From Pigmentiphaga kullae (GTDB taxonomy: Bacteria > Pseudomonadota > Gammaproteobacteria > Burkholderiales > Burkholderiaceae_B), in NCBI RefSeq assembly GCF_004216695.1, contig NZ_SGXC01000003.1, positions 186,001 to 250,000 of the forward strand: a DNA stretch of 64,000 bases, in the 5' to 3' direction. This document shows, in pieces, positions 53,192 to 64,000 of the stretch (positions are counted from its first letter, which is position 1; each line of letters opens with the position of its first letter). The notes under the pieces were generated by a model. It was not told where the DNA came from and searched no databases. It worked only from the letters and a program-made list of their open reading frames with translations. The position numbers and the translations under genes were made by a program.

Positions 53192-54571
53192 CTACACCAT
53201 GTTTTTCGGGATGACCCACGCGTCGAACTGCTCGTTCGTCACATAGCCCAGGGCCAGCGCGGATTCGCGTAGCGACAGGTTTTCCTTGTGCGCCTTCTTG
53301 GCGATCTGGGCGGCCTTGTCGTAGCCGATGTGGGGATTGAGGGCGGTGACCAGCATGAGGGAGCGTTCCACCAGTTCGGCGATCCGGTCGCGGTTGGGTT
53401 CCAGGCCCGCCACGCAGTTCTTCTCGAAGCTTTCCATGCCGTCGGCCAGCAGGCGCACCGATTGCAGGAAGTTGTGGATCAGCATGGGCTTGAAGACGTT
53501 CAGCTCGAAGTTGCCGCTGGCGCCGCCGATGTTGATGGCGACGTCGTTGCCCAGGACCTGCGCGCCGAGCATGGTCAGGGCCTCGGACTGGGTCGGGTTG
53601 ACCTTGCCGGGCATGATGGAGCTGCCGGGCTCGTTCTCGGGGATGCTGATCTCGCCCAGTCCCGAGCGCGGGCCGCTGGCGAGCCAGCGCACGTCGTTGG
53701 CCAGCTTGATCAGGCCGGCGGCCAGGGTCTTCAAGGCGCCGTGGGAGAACAACAGGCCCTCGTGCGAGGCCAGCGCCTGGAACTTGTTGGGCGCGGACTC
53801 GAAGGGCAGGCCGGTTTCCCGGGCCAGCTCGGCGGCGACCTTCGCGCCGAACTCCGGATGGGTGTTCAGGCCGGTGCCGACGGCGGTGCCGCCTATGGCC
53901 AGTTGCAGCAGGCTGCGCTGGGCGTGGCGGATCTGTTCCTCGGCCAGCAGGAGCTGGGCTTCGTGGCCGGACAGTTCCTGCCCCAGGGTCAGGGGCGTGG
54001 CATCCTGCAGATGGGTGCGGCCGATCTTGACGATGTCGGCATAGGCCCGGGCCTTGTCGCCCAGCGTCTTGCGCAGGCGCGCCAGCGCAGGCAGCAGGCG
54101 GGCATGGATCTGCAAGGCTGCCGCCACGTGCATGGCCGTGGGGAAGACGTCGTTGGACGACTGGCCGCGGTTGACGTGGTCGTTGGGATGGACCAGCCGC
54201 GCTTCGCCCCGCTCGCCGCCCAGGAGTTCCGAGGCGCGGTTGGCCAGCACCTCGTTGACGTTCATGTTGGTCTGCGTGCCGGAGCCGGTCTGCCAGACGC
54301 TCAGGGGGAACTCGTCCGGCCAGCGGCCGGCGATGATCTCGTCGGCCGCCGCCTCGATGGCATGGGCGGTGCGGGCGTCGAGCAGGCCCAGTTCGGCGTT
54401 GACGCGGGCGGCGGCGCGCTTGACCTGGGCCAGGGCCGTGATCAGAGGCGCGGGCATCTGCTCGTGCGAGATCGCGAAGAACTGCAGCGATCGCTGGGTC
54501 TGGGCGCCCCACAAATGATCGGCGGGAACGTCGATCGGACCGAAGGTGTCCTTTTCAACACGGGTTTGCAT
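53192..54571 (-). CDS. fumC: Class II fumarate hydratase
   Basis: This 459-residue iron-independent fumarase has the signature [11 protein letters not shown], the [10 protein letters not shown] segment, [16 protein letters not shown] and [10 protein letters not shown]. It interconverts fumarate and malate in the TCA cycle as a tetramer. AAGGAG stands directly before the ATG at 54577 and six bases before the one at 54571, so I prefer 54571; the difference is two residues. It is divergent from the polyphosphate:AMP phosphotransferase gene across about 100 bp. Confidence 0.97.
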   Translation of the reverse strand: MQTRVEKDTFGPIDVPADHLWGAQTQRSLQFFAISHEQMPAPLITALAQVKRAAARVNAELGLLDARTAHAIEAAADEIIAGRWPDEFPLSVWQTGSGTQTNMNVNEVLANRASELLGGERGEARLVHPNDHVNRGQSSNDVFPTAMHVAAALQIHARLLPALARLRKTLGDKARAYADIVKIGRTHLQDATPLTLGQELSGHEAQLLLAEEQIRHAQRSLLQLAIGGTAVGTGLNTHPEFGAKVAAELARETGLPFESAPNKFQALASHEGLLFSHGALKTLAAGLIKLANDVRWLASGPRSGLGEISIPENEPGSSIMPGKVNPTQSEALTMLGAQVLGNDVAINIGGASGNFELNVFKPMLIHNFLQSVRLLADGMESFEKNCVAGLEPNRDRIAELVERSLMLVTALNPHIGYDKAAQIAKKAHKENLSLRESALALGYVTNEQFDAWVIPKNMV

Positions 54572-54678
54572 GTCCATCTCCTTGCCTGCCCGGCCCGGCC
54601 TGCGGGCCTGGATGATTCCAGGTTAGCAGAAGCCTTGCGCGCATCGGCTTGTGTCCCTGCAAGCGACTGTGGTAAAGG

Positions 54679-56175
54679 ATGAGCGATGCAAGAACCAGGG
54701 AGCTTTTCGTGTTCGAACGAGCCGAGCGGGACCCGTCCATGGACGAGCGGGAGTACGAGCGGCGCGAGCTCGTGCTTCGGACGGAACTGCTCCAGCAGCA
54801 GTACGAACTTCTGAAGCAGCGCGACCGCGCCGTGCTGATCGTGGTGGCGGGGGTCGACGGCGCGGGCAAGGGGTCCGCCATCAATCTGCTGAACGAGTGG
54901 ATGGACCCGCGCCACATCCGCACCCTGGCCTTCGGCGAGCCGAGCGTGGACGAGGCCCAGCGGCCGGCCATGTGGCGCTACTGGAACGCATTGCCCGCGC
55001 TGGGGCAGACGGGCATCGTCTTCGGTTCCTGGTATGCGCCCCTTTTCAAGGAGGCGGCGCGCAAGAAGCCGGACATGGACCGCATCGCGGCGATGGCCGC
55101 CGAGATCCTGCGTTTCGAGGCCATGCTGGCCAGCGAGCGGGTGCGGATGCTCAAGCTCTGGTACCACCTGTCGCGCGACGCGCAGGTGGCCCGCATCGAT
55201 GCGCAACTGGCCGATCCTGCGACGGCCTGGCGGGTGTCCGAGGCCGACCTGAAGGTGCGCAAGAAATTCGGCCGGCTGCGCGCGGCCGGCGAAATCGTGC
55301 TGGGCGCCACCGACGCGGCCTATACGCCGTGGCAGGTGGTGCCCGGTGCCGATGCACGGCTGCGCGCCGTCGAAACGGCCTCGGCCGTGTTGCAGGCGAT
55401 GCGCGGGCCGCTGCCGCGCGCGCCGCGCCGGCCGCCGCTGCAGGTCGTGCGCCATGGCGACCGGTCCGGGGCGATGCTGGAGCCCGCGCCGGGCGGCGGC
55501 AAGCTGGACGAGGTCGACTATGAAAGGCAGTTGGCCGGCTGGCAGGCCCGCCTGGCGGAGCAGGTCCGCGCCAAGCGCTTTCGCAAACGCTCGCTGGTAC
55601 TGGTGTTCGAGGGTGTGGATGCCGCCGGCAAGGGCGGCGCGATCCGGCGCGTCTCGCACGCGCTGGACGTGCGCAACTTCGACATCGTGCCGATTTCCGC
55701 GCCCAGCGACGACGAGCTGGCCCATCCGTACCTGTGGCGGTTCTGGCGGCACCTGCCGCTGCATGGCCGGGTCTGCATCTTCGACCGCTCGTGGTATGGC
55801 CGGGTGCTGGTCGAGCGGGTCGAATCGCTGATCCCGCCCGCCACCTGGCGGCGCGCCTACGACGAGATCAACGACTTCGAGGACCAGTTGCGCCGGGGTG
55901 GCGCGGTGGTGCTGAAGTTCTGGCTGTCGGTCTCGCGCGAGGAACAGTTGCGTCGCTTCAAGGAGCGCCGCGATTCTCCGTTCAAGAGCTTCAAGCTCAC
56001 GCCGGACGACTGGCGCAACCGGCGCAAGTGGGACGACTACATGTCGGCCGCGCGCGAGATGATCGCGCGCACGGATACCGCCCACGCGCCCTGGATCGTG
56101 GTGGCTGACGACGACAAGCGCACCGCGCGGGTCAAGGTCCTGGAACACATCGTGAAGGCCATGGATGAAGCCTGA
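54679..56175 (+). CDS. pap: Polyphosphate:AMP phosphotransferase (two PPK2 domains)
   Basis: This 498-residue protein is two PPK2-type kinase domains in tandem. The first has Walker A GVDGAGKGS (58-66), the second GVDAAGKGG (312-320). The second domain has the intact IFDRSWYGRVLVERVE motif, while the first reads IVFGSWYAPLF, without the Asp. This suggests that the C-terminal half is the catalytic one, as known for two-domain members. The reaction makes ADP from AMP and polyphosphate. The start at 54679 stands four bases after AAAGG. The stop overlaps the next gene by 11 bp. Confidence 0.92.
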   Translation: MSDARTRELFVFERAERDPSMDEREYERRELVLRTELLQQQYELLKQRDRAVLIVVAGVDGAGKGSAINLLNEWMDPRHIRTLAFGEPSVDEAQRPAMWRYWNALPALGQTGIVFGSWYAPLFKEAARKKPDMDRIAAMAAEILRFEAMLASERVRMLKLWYHLSRDAQVARIDAQLADPATAWRVSEADLKVRKKFGRLRAAGEIVLGATDAAYTPWQVVPGADARLRAVETASAVLQAMRGPLPRAPRRPPLQVVRHGDRSGAMLEPAPGGGKLDEVDYERQLAGWQARLAEQVRAKRFRKRSLVLVFEGVDAAGKGGAIRRVSHALDVRNFDIVPISAPSDDELAHPYLWRFWRHLPLHGRVCIFDRSWYGRVLVERVESLIPPATWRRAYDEINDFEDQLRRGGAVVLKFWLSVSREEQLRRFKERRDSPFKSFKLTPDDWRNRRKWDDYMSAAREMIARTDTAHAPWIVVADDDKRTARVKVLEHIVKAMDEA

Positions 56176-57373
56176 TCCACGCCAGCCTTCCACAGCGTGG
56201 GTGCTGGCCGTCACGCTCGCCATCCAGTCGCTGGCCTCGGCCGCGACCATCGCGCCGGCGGTGGTCGCTCCGGTGGCCACGCGCGAACTCGGCCTGCCTT
56301 CCAGCGCCATCGGTTTCTACATGGCCCTGGTCTACCTGGGCGCGATGTTCACCAGCGTGATCGGCGGCACCCTGGTCACCCGCCTGGGGGCGGTGCGCTG
56401 CAGCCAGGCGGCCCTGCTGCTGTGCGGCCTGGGCATGGGGCTGCTGTGCAGCGGCGGTCCCGCGCTTGCCGCCGTCGGCGCCCTGGTCATCGGTGCCGGG
56501 TACGGTCCCATCACGCCTTCCAGTTCCTACCTGTTGATGCGCAGCACGCCCGCCCATCGCATGTCGCTGGTGTTCTCGATCAAGCAGACCGGCGTGCCGC
56601 TGGGCGGGGTGCTGGCGGCGCTGGCCAGTCCGCAGATCGAGCACGTACTGGGCTGGCGCTGGGCGCTGGGGGTTTGCGCGGTGGCCTGCCTGTTGTGCAT
56701 GCTGGTCGCGCAAAGCGTGCGGCGCAGCCTGGACGTGCCGGGCGAGCCCGCCGCCCCGTGGCGCTGGCAGGACCTGGCGCGGCCGGTCGGACTGGTCTGG
56801 CGCACGCCCGCGCTGCGCCTCATGGCCGTGTGCTCGCTGCTGTTCTCCTTCATCCAGCTGGCGATCACGGCCTACCTGGTGACCTACCTGAACCTGTCGC
56901 TGGGATGGACGCTGATCGCGGCGGGCGTCATCCTGTCCTTGTCGCAGGTCGCGGGCGTGGCCGGGCGGATCCTGTGGGGCATCGTGGCCGACCGCTGGGC
57001 GCCGCCGCGCAAGGTCCTGGGCGGGCTGGCCCTGACGATGGCGGCAAGCTGCGTCGCCACCGCCTTCCTGCAGCCTGCCACGCCGTGGATACTGGTGGCC
57101 GCCGTCGCGGCGGTGTTCGGCGCTTCGGCCATAGGCTGGAACGGCGTGTTCCTGGCCGAGGTCGCCCGGCGCGCGCCGGCGGGACAGGCCGGCGCGGCCA
57201 CGGGCGGGACCCTGCTGTTCACCTATTTCGGCGTGCTGGCGGGCCAGCCCTTGTTCAGCTACGTGGCGTCGCTGGCGGGCCAGGCCGGCCAGCCCGGCTA
57301 TGCCTGGGCATACGGGCTGCTGGTGATTCCCGCGCTGTTCTGCGCCACCTGGCTGCTGCGCGCGCGGAGCTAG
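56165..57373 (+). CDS. MFS transporter
   Basis: This 402-residue major facilitator has 12 predicted helices. It starts within the last codons of pap (11-bp overlap), so it is translationally coupled to it. Typical features are the SSAIGFYMALVYLGAMFTS second helix and LLMRSTPAHRMSLVFSIKQTGVPLGG in the fourth to fifth helix region, as in CynX/NarK-like anion or organic-acid carriers. The substrate is unknown. Its stop overlaps the stop of the convergent peptidase by three bases. Confidence 0.9.
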   Translation: MKPDPRQPSTAWVLAVTLAIQSLASAATIAPAVVAPVATRELGLPSSAIGFYMALVYLGAMFTSVIGGTLVTRLGAVRCSQAALLLCGLGMGLLCSGGPALAAVGALVIGAGYGPITPSSSYLLMRSTPAHRMSLVFSIKQTGVPLGGVLAALASPQIEHVLGWRWALGVCAVACLLCMLVAQSVRRSLDVPGEPAAPWRWQDLARPVGLVWRTPALRLMAVCSLLFSFIQLAITAYLVTYLNLSLGWTLIAAGVILSLSQVAGVAGRILWGIVADRWAPPRKVLGGLALTMAASCVATAFLQPATPWILVAAVAAVFGASAIGWNGVFLAEVARRAPAGQAGAATGGTLLFTYFGVLAGQPLFSYVASLAGQAGQPGYAWAYGLLVIPALFCATWLLRARS

Positions 57374-58809
57374 CGAACCTGCGCGATGACGTGGGCCACC
57401 GCCGCGGTCAGCTTCTTCACGTAGGGAATGTGCAGGAACTCGTTGGGCCCGTGGGCATTGGAGCGGGGGCCCAGCACGCCGGTGATCAGAAACTGGGCCT
57501 CGGGGAATTTCTCGCCCAGCATGCCCATGAAGGGAATGGTGCCGCCTTCGCCTATCCACGCCGTGCCCTGCCCGAACGTCGATTGCGACGCCGCGTCCAG
57601 CGCGCGTTCGAGCCAGCGGGCGGTCGGCGGGGCGTTCCAGCCGCCGGCGCCGCCCTCGCTTTCGAACCTGACCCGGGCCTGGTAGGGAGGGTCCTGCTCC
57701 AGCGCGGCTTTCATCGCATGCGTGGCGCGTTCGGCGTCCACCGTGGGCGGCAGGCGCATGCTGAGCTTGAGCGAGGTCTTGGGGCGCAGCACGTTGCCGG
57801 CGGCGTCGATGGACGGCAGGCCGGCCGCACCGGTCACGGACAGGGCCGGCCGCCAGGTACGGTTCAGGATGCCTTCGACCGGGTCGGTGGTGGTGGGCTG
57901 GGAGTGGGCATGAGCGTCGGCGCCGTGCGAGCATCCCACCCAGGGAAATTGCTTCCACACCTGGTCGCCCAGGATGGCGCCGGCCGTGCGGGCCTGGGCC
58001 AGGCGTTCGTCCGGGATGCCGGCGTGGAGTTCCGGCAGCAGCACGCGCCCGGTGGCCGGGTCGTCGATCCGGTTGAGCAACTGGCGCGCGATCCGGAACG
58101 AGGACGGCACCAGGCCGCTGGCCATGCCCGAATGGACGCCTTCGTCCAGGATTTCCACCGTCAGCACGCCGCCGGTCAGTCCGCGCAGCGAGGTGGTCAC
58201 CCACAATTGCTCGTAGTTGCCGCAGCCCGAGTCCAGCCCCACGACCAGCGTGGGCGGCCCGATGCGCGGGGCGAGCAGGTCCAGGTAGGCCGGCAGGTCG
58301 TAGCTGCCGCTTTCCTCGCAAGTCTCGATCAGCCCCACGCAGCGGGGACGGGGGATGCCCTGCGCGTCCATCGCGGCCAGCGCCGCCAGGGCGGCGTAGA
58401 TGGCATAGCCGTCGTCCGCGCTGCCGCGCCCGTACAGCTTGCCGTCCTCGATCTTCGGCGTCCACGGACCCAGGTCCTGGCGCCAGCCGGTCATCTCGGG
58501 CTGCTTGTCCAGGTGGCCGTAGAACAGTACGGTGCGGTCGCCGCCCAGGCCCTGGGTGGCGGGCGCCTCGAAATACAGGCAGGGCGTGCGGCCCGGGATG
58601 GCGACGATCTCTACCTTCAGCCCGGTGACGGGCTGAGCGCGCGCCCACTTCGCGGCCGCGTCCACGACCGCGGCCAGATGACCGTGCTCGGCCCAACTGG
58701 CATCGAACATGGGCGACTTGGCGGGGATGCGCACGTAGTCGGCCAACAGGGGAATCAGTTCGTCGTCATAGCGGCGCGCCAGCACCGCGGCAAGGTCGGA
58801 CAGGTCCAT
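57370..58809 (-). CDS. M20-family dipeptidase/deacylase
   Basis: This 479-residue M20 metallopeptidase has metal ligands in YGHLDKQPEM, RGSADDGYA, TCEESGS (catalytic Glu and metal Glu) and GLDSGC, with His in HGPNEFLHIP near the end. The lid domain from about 200 to 330 is present. It should cleave dipeptides or N-acyl amino acids with two zinc ions, in the cytosol (no signal). The length matches the carnosinase/dipeptidase subgroup. The gene ends within the stop of the convergent MFS gene, so no terminator lies between them. Confidence 0.93.
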   Translation of the reverse strand: MDLSDLAAVLARRYDDELIPLLADYVRIPAKSPMFDASWAEHGHLAAVVDAAAKWARAQPVTGLKVEIVAIPGRTPCLYFEAPATQGLGGDRTVLFYGHLDKQPEMTGWRQDLGPWTPKIEDGKLYGRGSADDGYAIYAALAALAAMDAQGIPRPRCVGLIETCEESGSYDLPAYLDLLAPRIGPPTLVVGLDSGCGNYEQLWVTTSLRGLTGGVLTVEILDEGVHSGMASGLVPSSFRIARQLLNRIDDPATGRVLLPELHAGIPDERLAQARTAGAILGDQVWKQFPWVGCSHGADAHAHSQPTTTDPVEGILNRTWRPALSVTGAAGLPSIDAAGNVLRPKTSLKLSMRLPPTVDAERATHAMKAALEQDPPYQARVRFESEGGAGGWNAPPTARWLERALDAASQSTFGQGTAWIGEGGTIPFMGMLGEKFPEAQFLITGVLGPRSNAHGPNEFLHIPYVKKLTAAVAHVIAQVR

Positions 58810-59079
58810 CAGGGGCTCCCGGATCAGGCTCCAGTGTAGAACTTGTCGCCGGAGAAGGCAGCTTGCAAGATTTACATGTAATTCTTACCTGAGACCGGGC
58901 AGGGGACCATGCAAATCTTATAAGAACCTCCACGCTTACCCAGTGCAACAGCCTTTTCAAAGGGCAAGGCGGGCATGGTATGGAATGTGCTCGTCATCCA
59001 GCACGACGCCACCGCGTCGTCAGGACAGAGCCCGCCATCAGCGGGACGAGTTTTACGGGGAAAGCCAAGGAGAAGAACC
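58810..59079. other. 270-bp control region between divergent M20 and DUF1328 genes
   Basis: No gene is supported here. It contains the palindrome TTACATGTAA (58872-58881) in a moderately AT-rich stretch and AAGGAG just before the DUF1328 ATG. The first part probably holds the M20 promoter, the rest the promoter of the DUF1328/kinase operon. I see no confident -10/-35 pair. Confidence 0.5.
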
Positions 59080-59274
59080 ATGTTGCGCTGGGCTACTATC
59101 TTTTTCGTGATTCCCTTGCTGGTTGCCGTCGCGGGATTCAGCGACTTCGCGGCCAGTGCCGCGAATATCGCCGTCGTCCTGTTCCTGGTTTCGCTGGGGG
59201 CCTTTCTCGCCACCTTCTTCATCCGGACGCCCGAGGACGGGGAAGAGGGCTACGAGGGGGAATGGTCCCGCTGA
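59080..59274 (+). CDS. DUF1328 small membrane protein
   Basis: This 64-residue protein has two hydrophobic segments (FFVIPLLVAVAGFSDF and ANIAVVLFLVSLGAFLATFF), the pattern of DUF1328/YtjA-like stress membrane proteins. AAGGAG before 59080 sets the start. Its acidic C-terminal tail (EDGEEGYEGE) is encoded in the 13-bp overlap with the hybrid kinase gene, so the two should be co-translated. Such proteins are usually induced by osmotic or envelope stress, as known for relatives. Confidence 0.88.
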   Translation: MLRWATIFFVIPLLVAVAGFSDFAASAANIAVVLFLVSLGAFLATFFIRTPEDGEEGYEGEWSR

Positions 59275-61316
59275 TCGCGCAGGACAAGGAAGCCGATGAA
59301 CACGCAGCTCTTTTTTCGCGGTTGAACATGGTTGCAAGACGCGTTTCGCAGGCGGCCGCGCCGTCCGATTCCTCCTATCGCAGGTTGGCCGAGCATGCTC
59401 CCGGCGTGCTTTGGTCCGCCTCGGCGACAGGGGAGTGGCTGTATGTGAATCCGGCCTGGACCCGCCTGACGGGGCAGCCCGCCGAGCAGGCCCTGGGCTG
59501 GGGCTGGCTGGCCTGCGTGCCTGCCGACCAGCGCGACCGGGTTCGCGCCGCCGTCGTCAAGGGGGCTGCCGATGCCGCTCCGTTCGAGGTGGTGCACGGT
59601 CTGGCCACGGTCGGCGGACGGCAGGTGGATGCGCATACGCAGGCACATCCCAGCCTGCAGGCCAACCAGCAGTTCGTGGGCTTCAGCGGCACCTGCCTGC
59701 CCTTGCGCGAGTCCGCGGCGGCACGTCTGCCCGCCGACGACGAGCCCGACGGACGGCAATTGCTGGACCTGCTGCCCCATGCCGTCGTCGCCTACGACTC
59801 TTCCTTGCGGTACCTGTACGCGAACCGCGCCGCCGGGGAACTGTTCGGCATCGAACCCGCCGTCTTCGCCGGCAAGACCGCGCGGGAGCTGGGCGTGGCG
59901 CCCTACATCGCGGCGGCATACGAACAGGCGGTGGCCGATACCTTGGCCGCGAGGGCGCCGCAGAGCTTCGACTACCGTATCGATACCGGATCCTCCACGC
60001 GCCACTTCCGCGTTCGCGTGGTGGCCGACGGCGAGGGCCGGCGCGCGGTGGCGTCCACCTTCGACGTCAGCGCCTGGGTGCGGGTCCAGGTGGAGCAGGA
60101 CACGCTGCTGCTGCGCGAACAGGCGGCGCGGACCCAGGCGGAAACCGCCATCGGGATACGCGACCAGTTCCTGTCCATGGTGTCCCACGAATTGAGATCC
60201 CCGCTCAACGGCATCCAGAGTTGGGCCCACGTGCTGGAGAGCCGGGTCGACGCCGGCGTGCCCACGGTCGCGCGGGCCCTGGCGGGCATCAGGACCGGCG
60301 TGCAGCAGCAGGTTCGGCTGATCGACGAATTGCTCGACGCCACGCATGCCATGACGGGACGGCTCCAGCTCTCGATGGCGATGGAGGCGCTGGCCCCCAT
60401 CGTCGAACGCGCGATCGCACGCGCCGCCCCGAAGGCCGCCGAACGCAAGGTGAGCCTGCGGGCCGAACTGCCGCCCGGCGACGTCCGCGTCTGGGGCAGT
60501 GCCGAGCGCATCGAACAGATGGTGGGACACCTGCTGGGCAACGCCATCAAGTTCAGCCAGCCCGACAGCCAGGTCTCGGTGCGGATCGAGGCGGCGCAGG
60601 ACGAGGCGCGGATCGCCGTCGGCGATACCGGCAAGGGCATCGCTGCCGACGTCATGCCCTATCTGTTCGACCCCTTCCGCCAGCTCGACGCCTTTCGCGC
60701 CCGTCGCCCCGATGGCCTGGGACTGGGGCTGACGCTGGTGCGGCACCTGGCCGAACTCCAGGGCGGCAGGGTAGCCGCCCAGAGCGCGGGCGACGGCCAA
60801 GGCGCGGTGTTCTCGATCTACCTGCCGCTGGCCGGCGAAGGCCAGGCATCCACGCCGGTCGCGCGGCCCGAGGCGGCGGCCGTGCCGGCCGGTACCCTGA
60901 GCGATGTGCGCATCCTGCTGGTCGAAGGGCACGCCGAGGCGCGCGGCGCCCTGGCCGAATCCTTGCAACAGGCCGGAGGTGCGGTGGTCGCGTGCGAATC
61001 GGGCGCCTTGGCGCTGGAGCATTTGCGCCGCGCGGGCGCGGGCGAATTGCCTCATGTCATCGTCAGCGACATGACCCTGCCCGGCATGGACGGCAGCGAT
61101 ACGCTGGCCCGCATCCGCGAACTCGAGCGTGGGGCACCGGAGCGTTTTCCGCTGCCCACTCCCGCGGTCGCGCTGAGTTCGGCCAGCCGGTGCGAGGATC
61201 GCATCGGCGCGTTGGCCGCGGGCTTCCAGGTTTACCTCGCCAAGCCGGTGGAGTTTCCCCAATTGGTGGGATTGATACAGAACCTGGCGCGGACCGCTTC
61301 CCTGGAACGGCCCTAG
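59262..61316 (+). CDS. PAS-PAS hybrid histidine kinase with atypical receiver
   Basis: This 684-residue soluble sensor kinase has two PAS domains (about 38-150 and 165-275), HisKA with His309 (MVSHELRSPLNG), a HATPase domain (GDTGKGI, DGLGLGL) and a C-terminal receiver (from about 548). The receiver keeps Asp603 (VSDMTLPGMDG) and Lys in YLAKPVE, but the acidic pair is Glu-Gly (LLVEGHAEA) instead of Asp-Asp, so its metal binding may be impaired. No membrane helix is visible. ATG 59262 has GAGGGGG upstream and overlaps the DUF1328 gene. Confidence 0.92.
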   Translation: MVPLIAQDKEADEHAALFSRLNMVARRVSQAAAPSDSSYRRLAEHAPGVLWSASATGEWLYVNPAWTRLTGQPAEQALGWGWLACVPADQRDRVRAAVVKGAADAAPFEVVHGLATVGGRQVDAHTQAHPSLQANQQFVGFSGTCLPLRESAAARLPADDEPDGRQLLDLLPHAVVAYDSSLRYLYANRAAGELFGIEPAVFAGKTARELGVAPYIAAAYEQAVADTLAARAPQSFDYRIDTGSSTRHFRVRVVADGEGRRAVASTFDVSAWVRVQVEQDTLLLREQAARTQAETAIGIRDQFLSMVSHELRSPLNGIQSWAHVLESRVDAGVPTVARALAGIRTGVQQQVRLIDELLDATHAMTGRLQLSMAMEALAPIVERAIARAAPKAAERKVSLRAELPPGDVRVWGSAERIEQMVGHLLGNAIKFSQPDSQVSVRIEAAQDEARIAVGDTGKGIAADVMPYLFDPFRQLDAFRARRPDGLGLGLTLVRHLAELQGGRVAAQSAGDGQGAVFSIYLPLAGEGQASTPVARPEAAAVPAGTLSDVRILLVEGHAEARGALAESLQQAGGAVVACESGALALEHLRRAGAGELPHVIVSDMTLPGMDGSDTLARIRELERGAPERFPLPTPAVALSSASRCEDRIGALAAGFQVYLAKPVEFPQLVGLIQNLARTASLERP

Positions 61317-61325
61317 CGGGAGGAA

Positions 61326-61343
61326 GGCGGCCCGTGGGCCGCC
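61326..61343. terminator. GC hairpin between convergent kinase and DUF2383-like genes
   Basis: GGCGGCCC-GT-GGGCCGCC has perfect 8-bp arms in a 35-bp gap between convergent genes. The loop is only two bases and no T-run follows, so it is a weak terminator candidate. Confidence 0.35.
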
Positions 61344-61351
61344 CGCCGGGG

Positions 61352-61801
61352 CTAGGCGTGTGCGCGCATGCGGTCGCGCAGTTCCTTCACCTGGTCGTGG
61401 TTGCGCACGACACCTTCGTATTGCAGCTGAATGAGAGACAGGAGCTGCGGCGGCAGTTCCTCGCGCAGGGCCGCCTGGTAGCGGCCCTTGGCCACATCCT
61501 CGCCGCGTTCGCATTCCTCCAGGATGGCGAGATCCGTTCTTCCCGCCACCGCCGATTTCAGTCCCAGCCAGCCGCGGTGCAGCGCGCCGGCCGCGGTGCC
61601 CCCTTCTTCCGGCTCGTCGCCCAGCGCCGATACCTGCTCTTGCAACTGGGCCGCGGCCGTCGAGCAGTCGCCCGCGCGCCGGGAGAAAAGCGTCTTCAAC
61701 TCGGGATCGTGGGCGTCCTGGGCAGCTTGCCGAAAGCCGTACTCGCCGTCCTTGCAGGTCTCGACCAAGTCGTTCAGTACTGTCGTCACATCTCGGGCCA
61801 T
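61352..61801 (-). CDS. DUF2383/PA2169-family four-helix protein
   Basis: This 149-residue protein has the all-helical pattern of PA2169-type (DUF2383, ferritin-like) proteins: VLNDLVETCKDGEYGFRQAA, then TLFSRRAGDCSTAAAQLQEQV and LAILEECERGEDVAKGRYQAAL. The start at 61801 has AGGAG upstream; the frame upstream of it is not conserved. These proteins are linked to stress responses, but no activity is established. It lies 88 bp after the small 75-residue gene, with a hairpin between them. Confidence 0.85.
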   Translation of the reverse strand: MARDVTTVLNDLVETCKDGEYGFRQAAQDAHDPELKTLFSRRAGDCSTAAAQLQEQVSALGDEPEEGGTAAGALHRGWLGLKSAVAGRTDLAILEECERGEDVAKGRYQAALREELPPQLLSLIQLQYEGVVRNHDQVKELRDRMRAHA

Positions 61802-61825
61802 CTTCGTCTCCTGGGTAGTCCGATC

Positions 61826-61851
61826 GGACCGGGCCGCATCGGGCCCGGTCC
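61826..61851 (-). terminator. 10-bp stem hairpin between two stress genes
   Basis: GGACCGGGCC-GCATCG-GGCCCGGTCC is a perfect stem-loop between the 75-residue gene and the DUF2383-like gene on the minus strand. No T-run follows, so it may be an attenuator or mRNA-processing signal rather than a strong terminator. Confidence 0.4.
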
Positions 61852-61889
61852 GGGACTTCCAGCAGGAAACGGACCCGCCGGACGATCCG

Positions 61890-64000
<2,111 letters not shown>

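Overview
The window is about 64 kb of high-GC DNA (roughly two thirds G+C by eye). It is densely packed with genes and looks like chromosome of an Alcaligenaceae betaproteobacterium, most likely Bordetella or Achromobacter. The evidence is six genes for Bug-type periplasmic solute-binding proteins (TctC family), many LysR regulators beside small catabolic operons, a maeB-type malic enzyme fused to a phosphotransacetylase-like domain, and a class II fumarase beside a two-domain polyphosphate:AMP phosphotransferase. I see no tRNA, rRNA, CRISPR array, prophage or intact insertion sequence.

Layout. 1-9.9 kb: the end of a pirin gene, an isochorismatase-like hydrolase, a YtcJ-like amidohydrolase with a Cys/His-rich tail, an MFS exporter with a fused C-terminal domain, a lipoprotein-type penicillin acylase preceded by a 20-codon ORF, and a divergent AraC/MFS pair. 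9.9-17 kb: maeB, a LysR regulator, an ankyrin-repeat protein, a previously uncalled 53-residue CxC/CxxC protein, and an overlapping histidine kinase/response regulator pair. 17-22.5 kb: a sigma-54 regulon with two PrpF-like isomerases, a Bug protein and a PrpR-like activator, in which I can read both -24/-12 promoters and candidate activator sites. 22.5-27.3 kb: a signalling group with a FeeM/LuxI-like acyltransferase, a membrane GGDEF-EAL protein and a tiny porin-motif lipoprotein, plus a TauE/SafE permease.

27.4-49 kb is a run of five catabolic modules, each with its own Bug protein and usually its own regulator: IclR with CoA ligase, alcohol dehydrogenase and a crotonase; LysR with an enolase-superfamily enzyme; LysR with an FAD monooxygenase, a DUF2848 protein, a cupin and an amidase; a second enolase-superfamily enzyme near an asparaginase and LysR; and an opine-type dehydrogenase. 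The IclR module has a matching 17-bp palindrome in both of its control regions. No TctA/TctB membrane genes are present, so the Bug proteins must use permeases encoded elsewhere or act as sensors.

49-64 kb returns to housekeeping and stress genes: a luciferase-like monooxygenase, a DOPA-dioxygenase-like protein, an SDR with its catalytic Tyr and Lys replaced, a MarR/MFS drug-efflux pair with a perfect operator, a 280-bp nested palindrome between convergent genes, fumC, pap, an MFS transporter, an M20 peptidase, a DUF1328 protein, a PAS hybrid kinase, a DUF2383-like protein, a small acidic/basic protein and the C-terminal part of an MscS-type channel.
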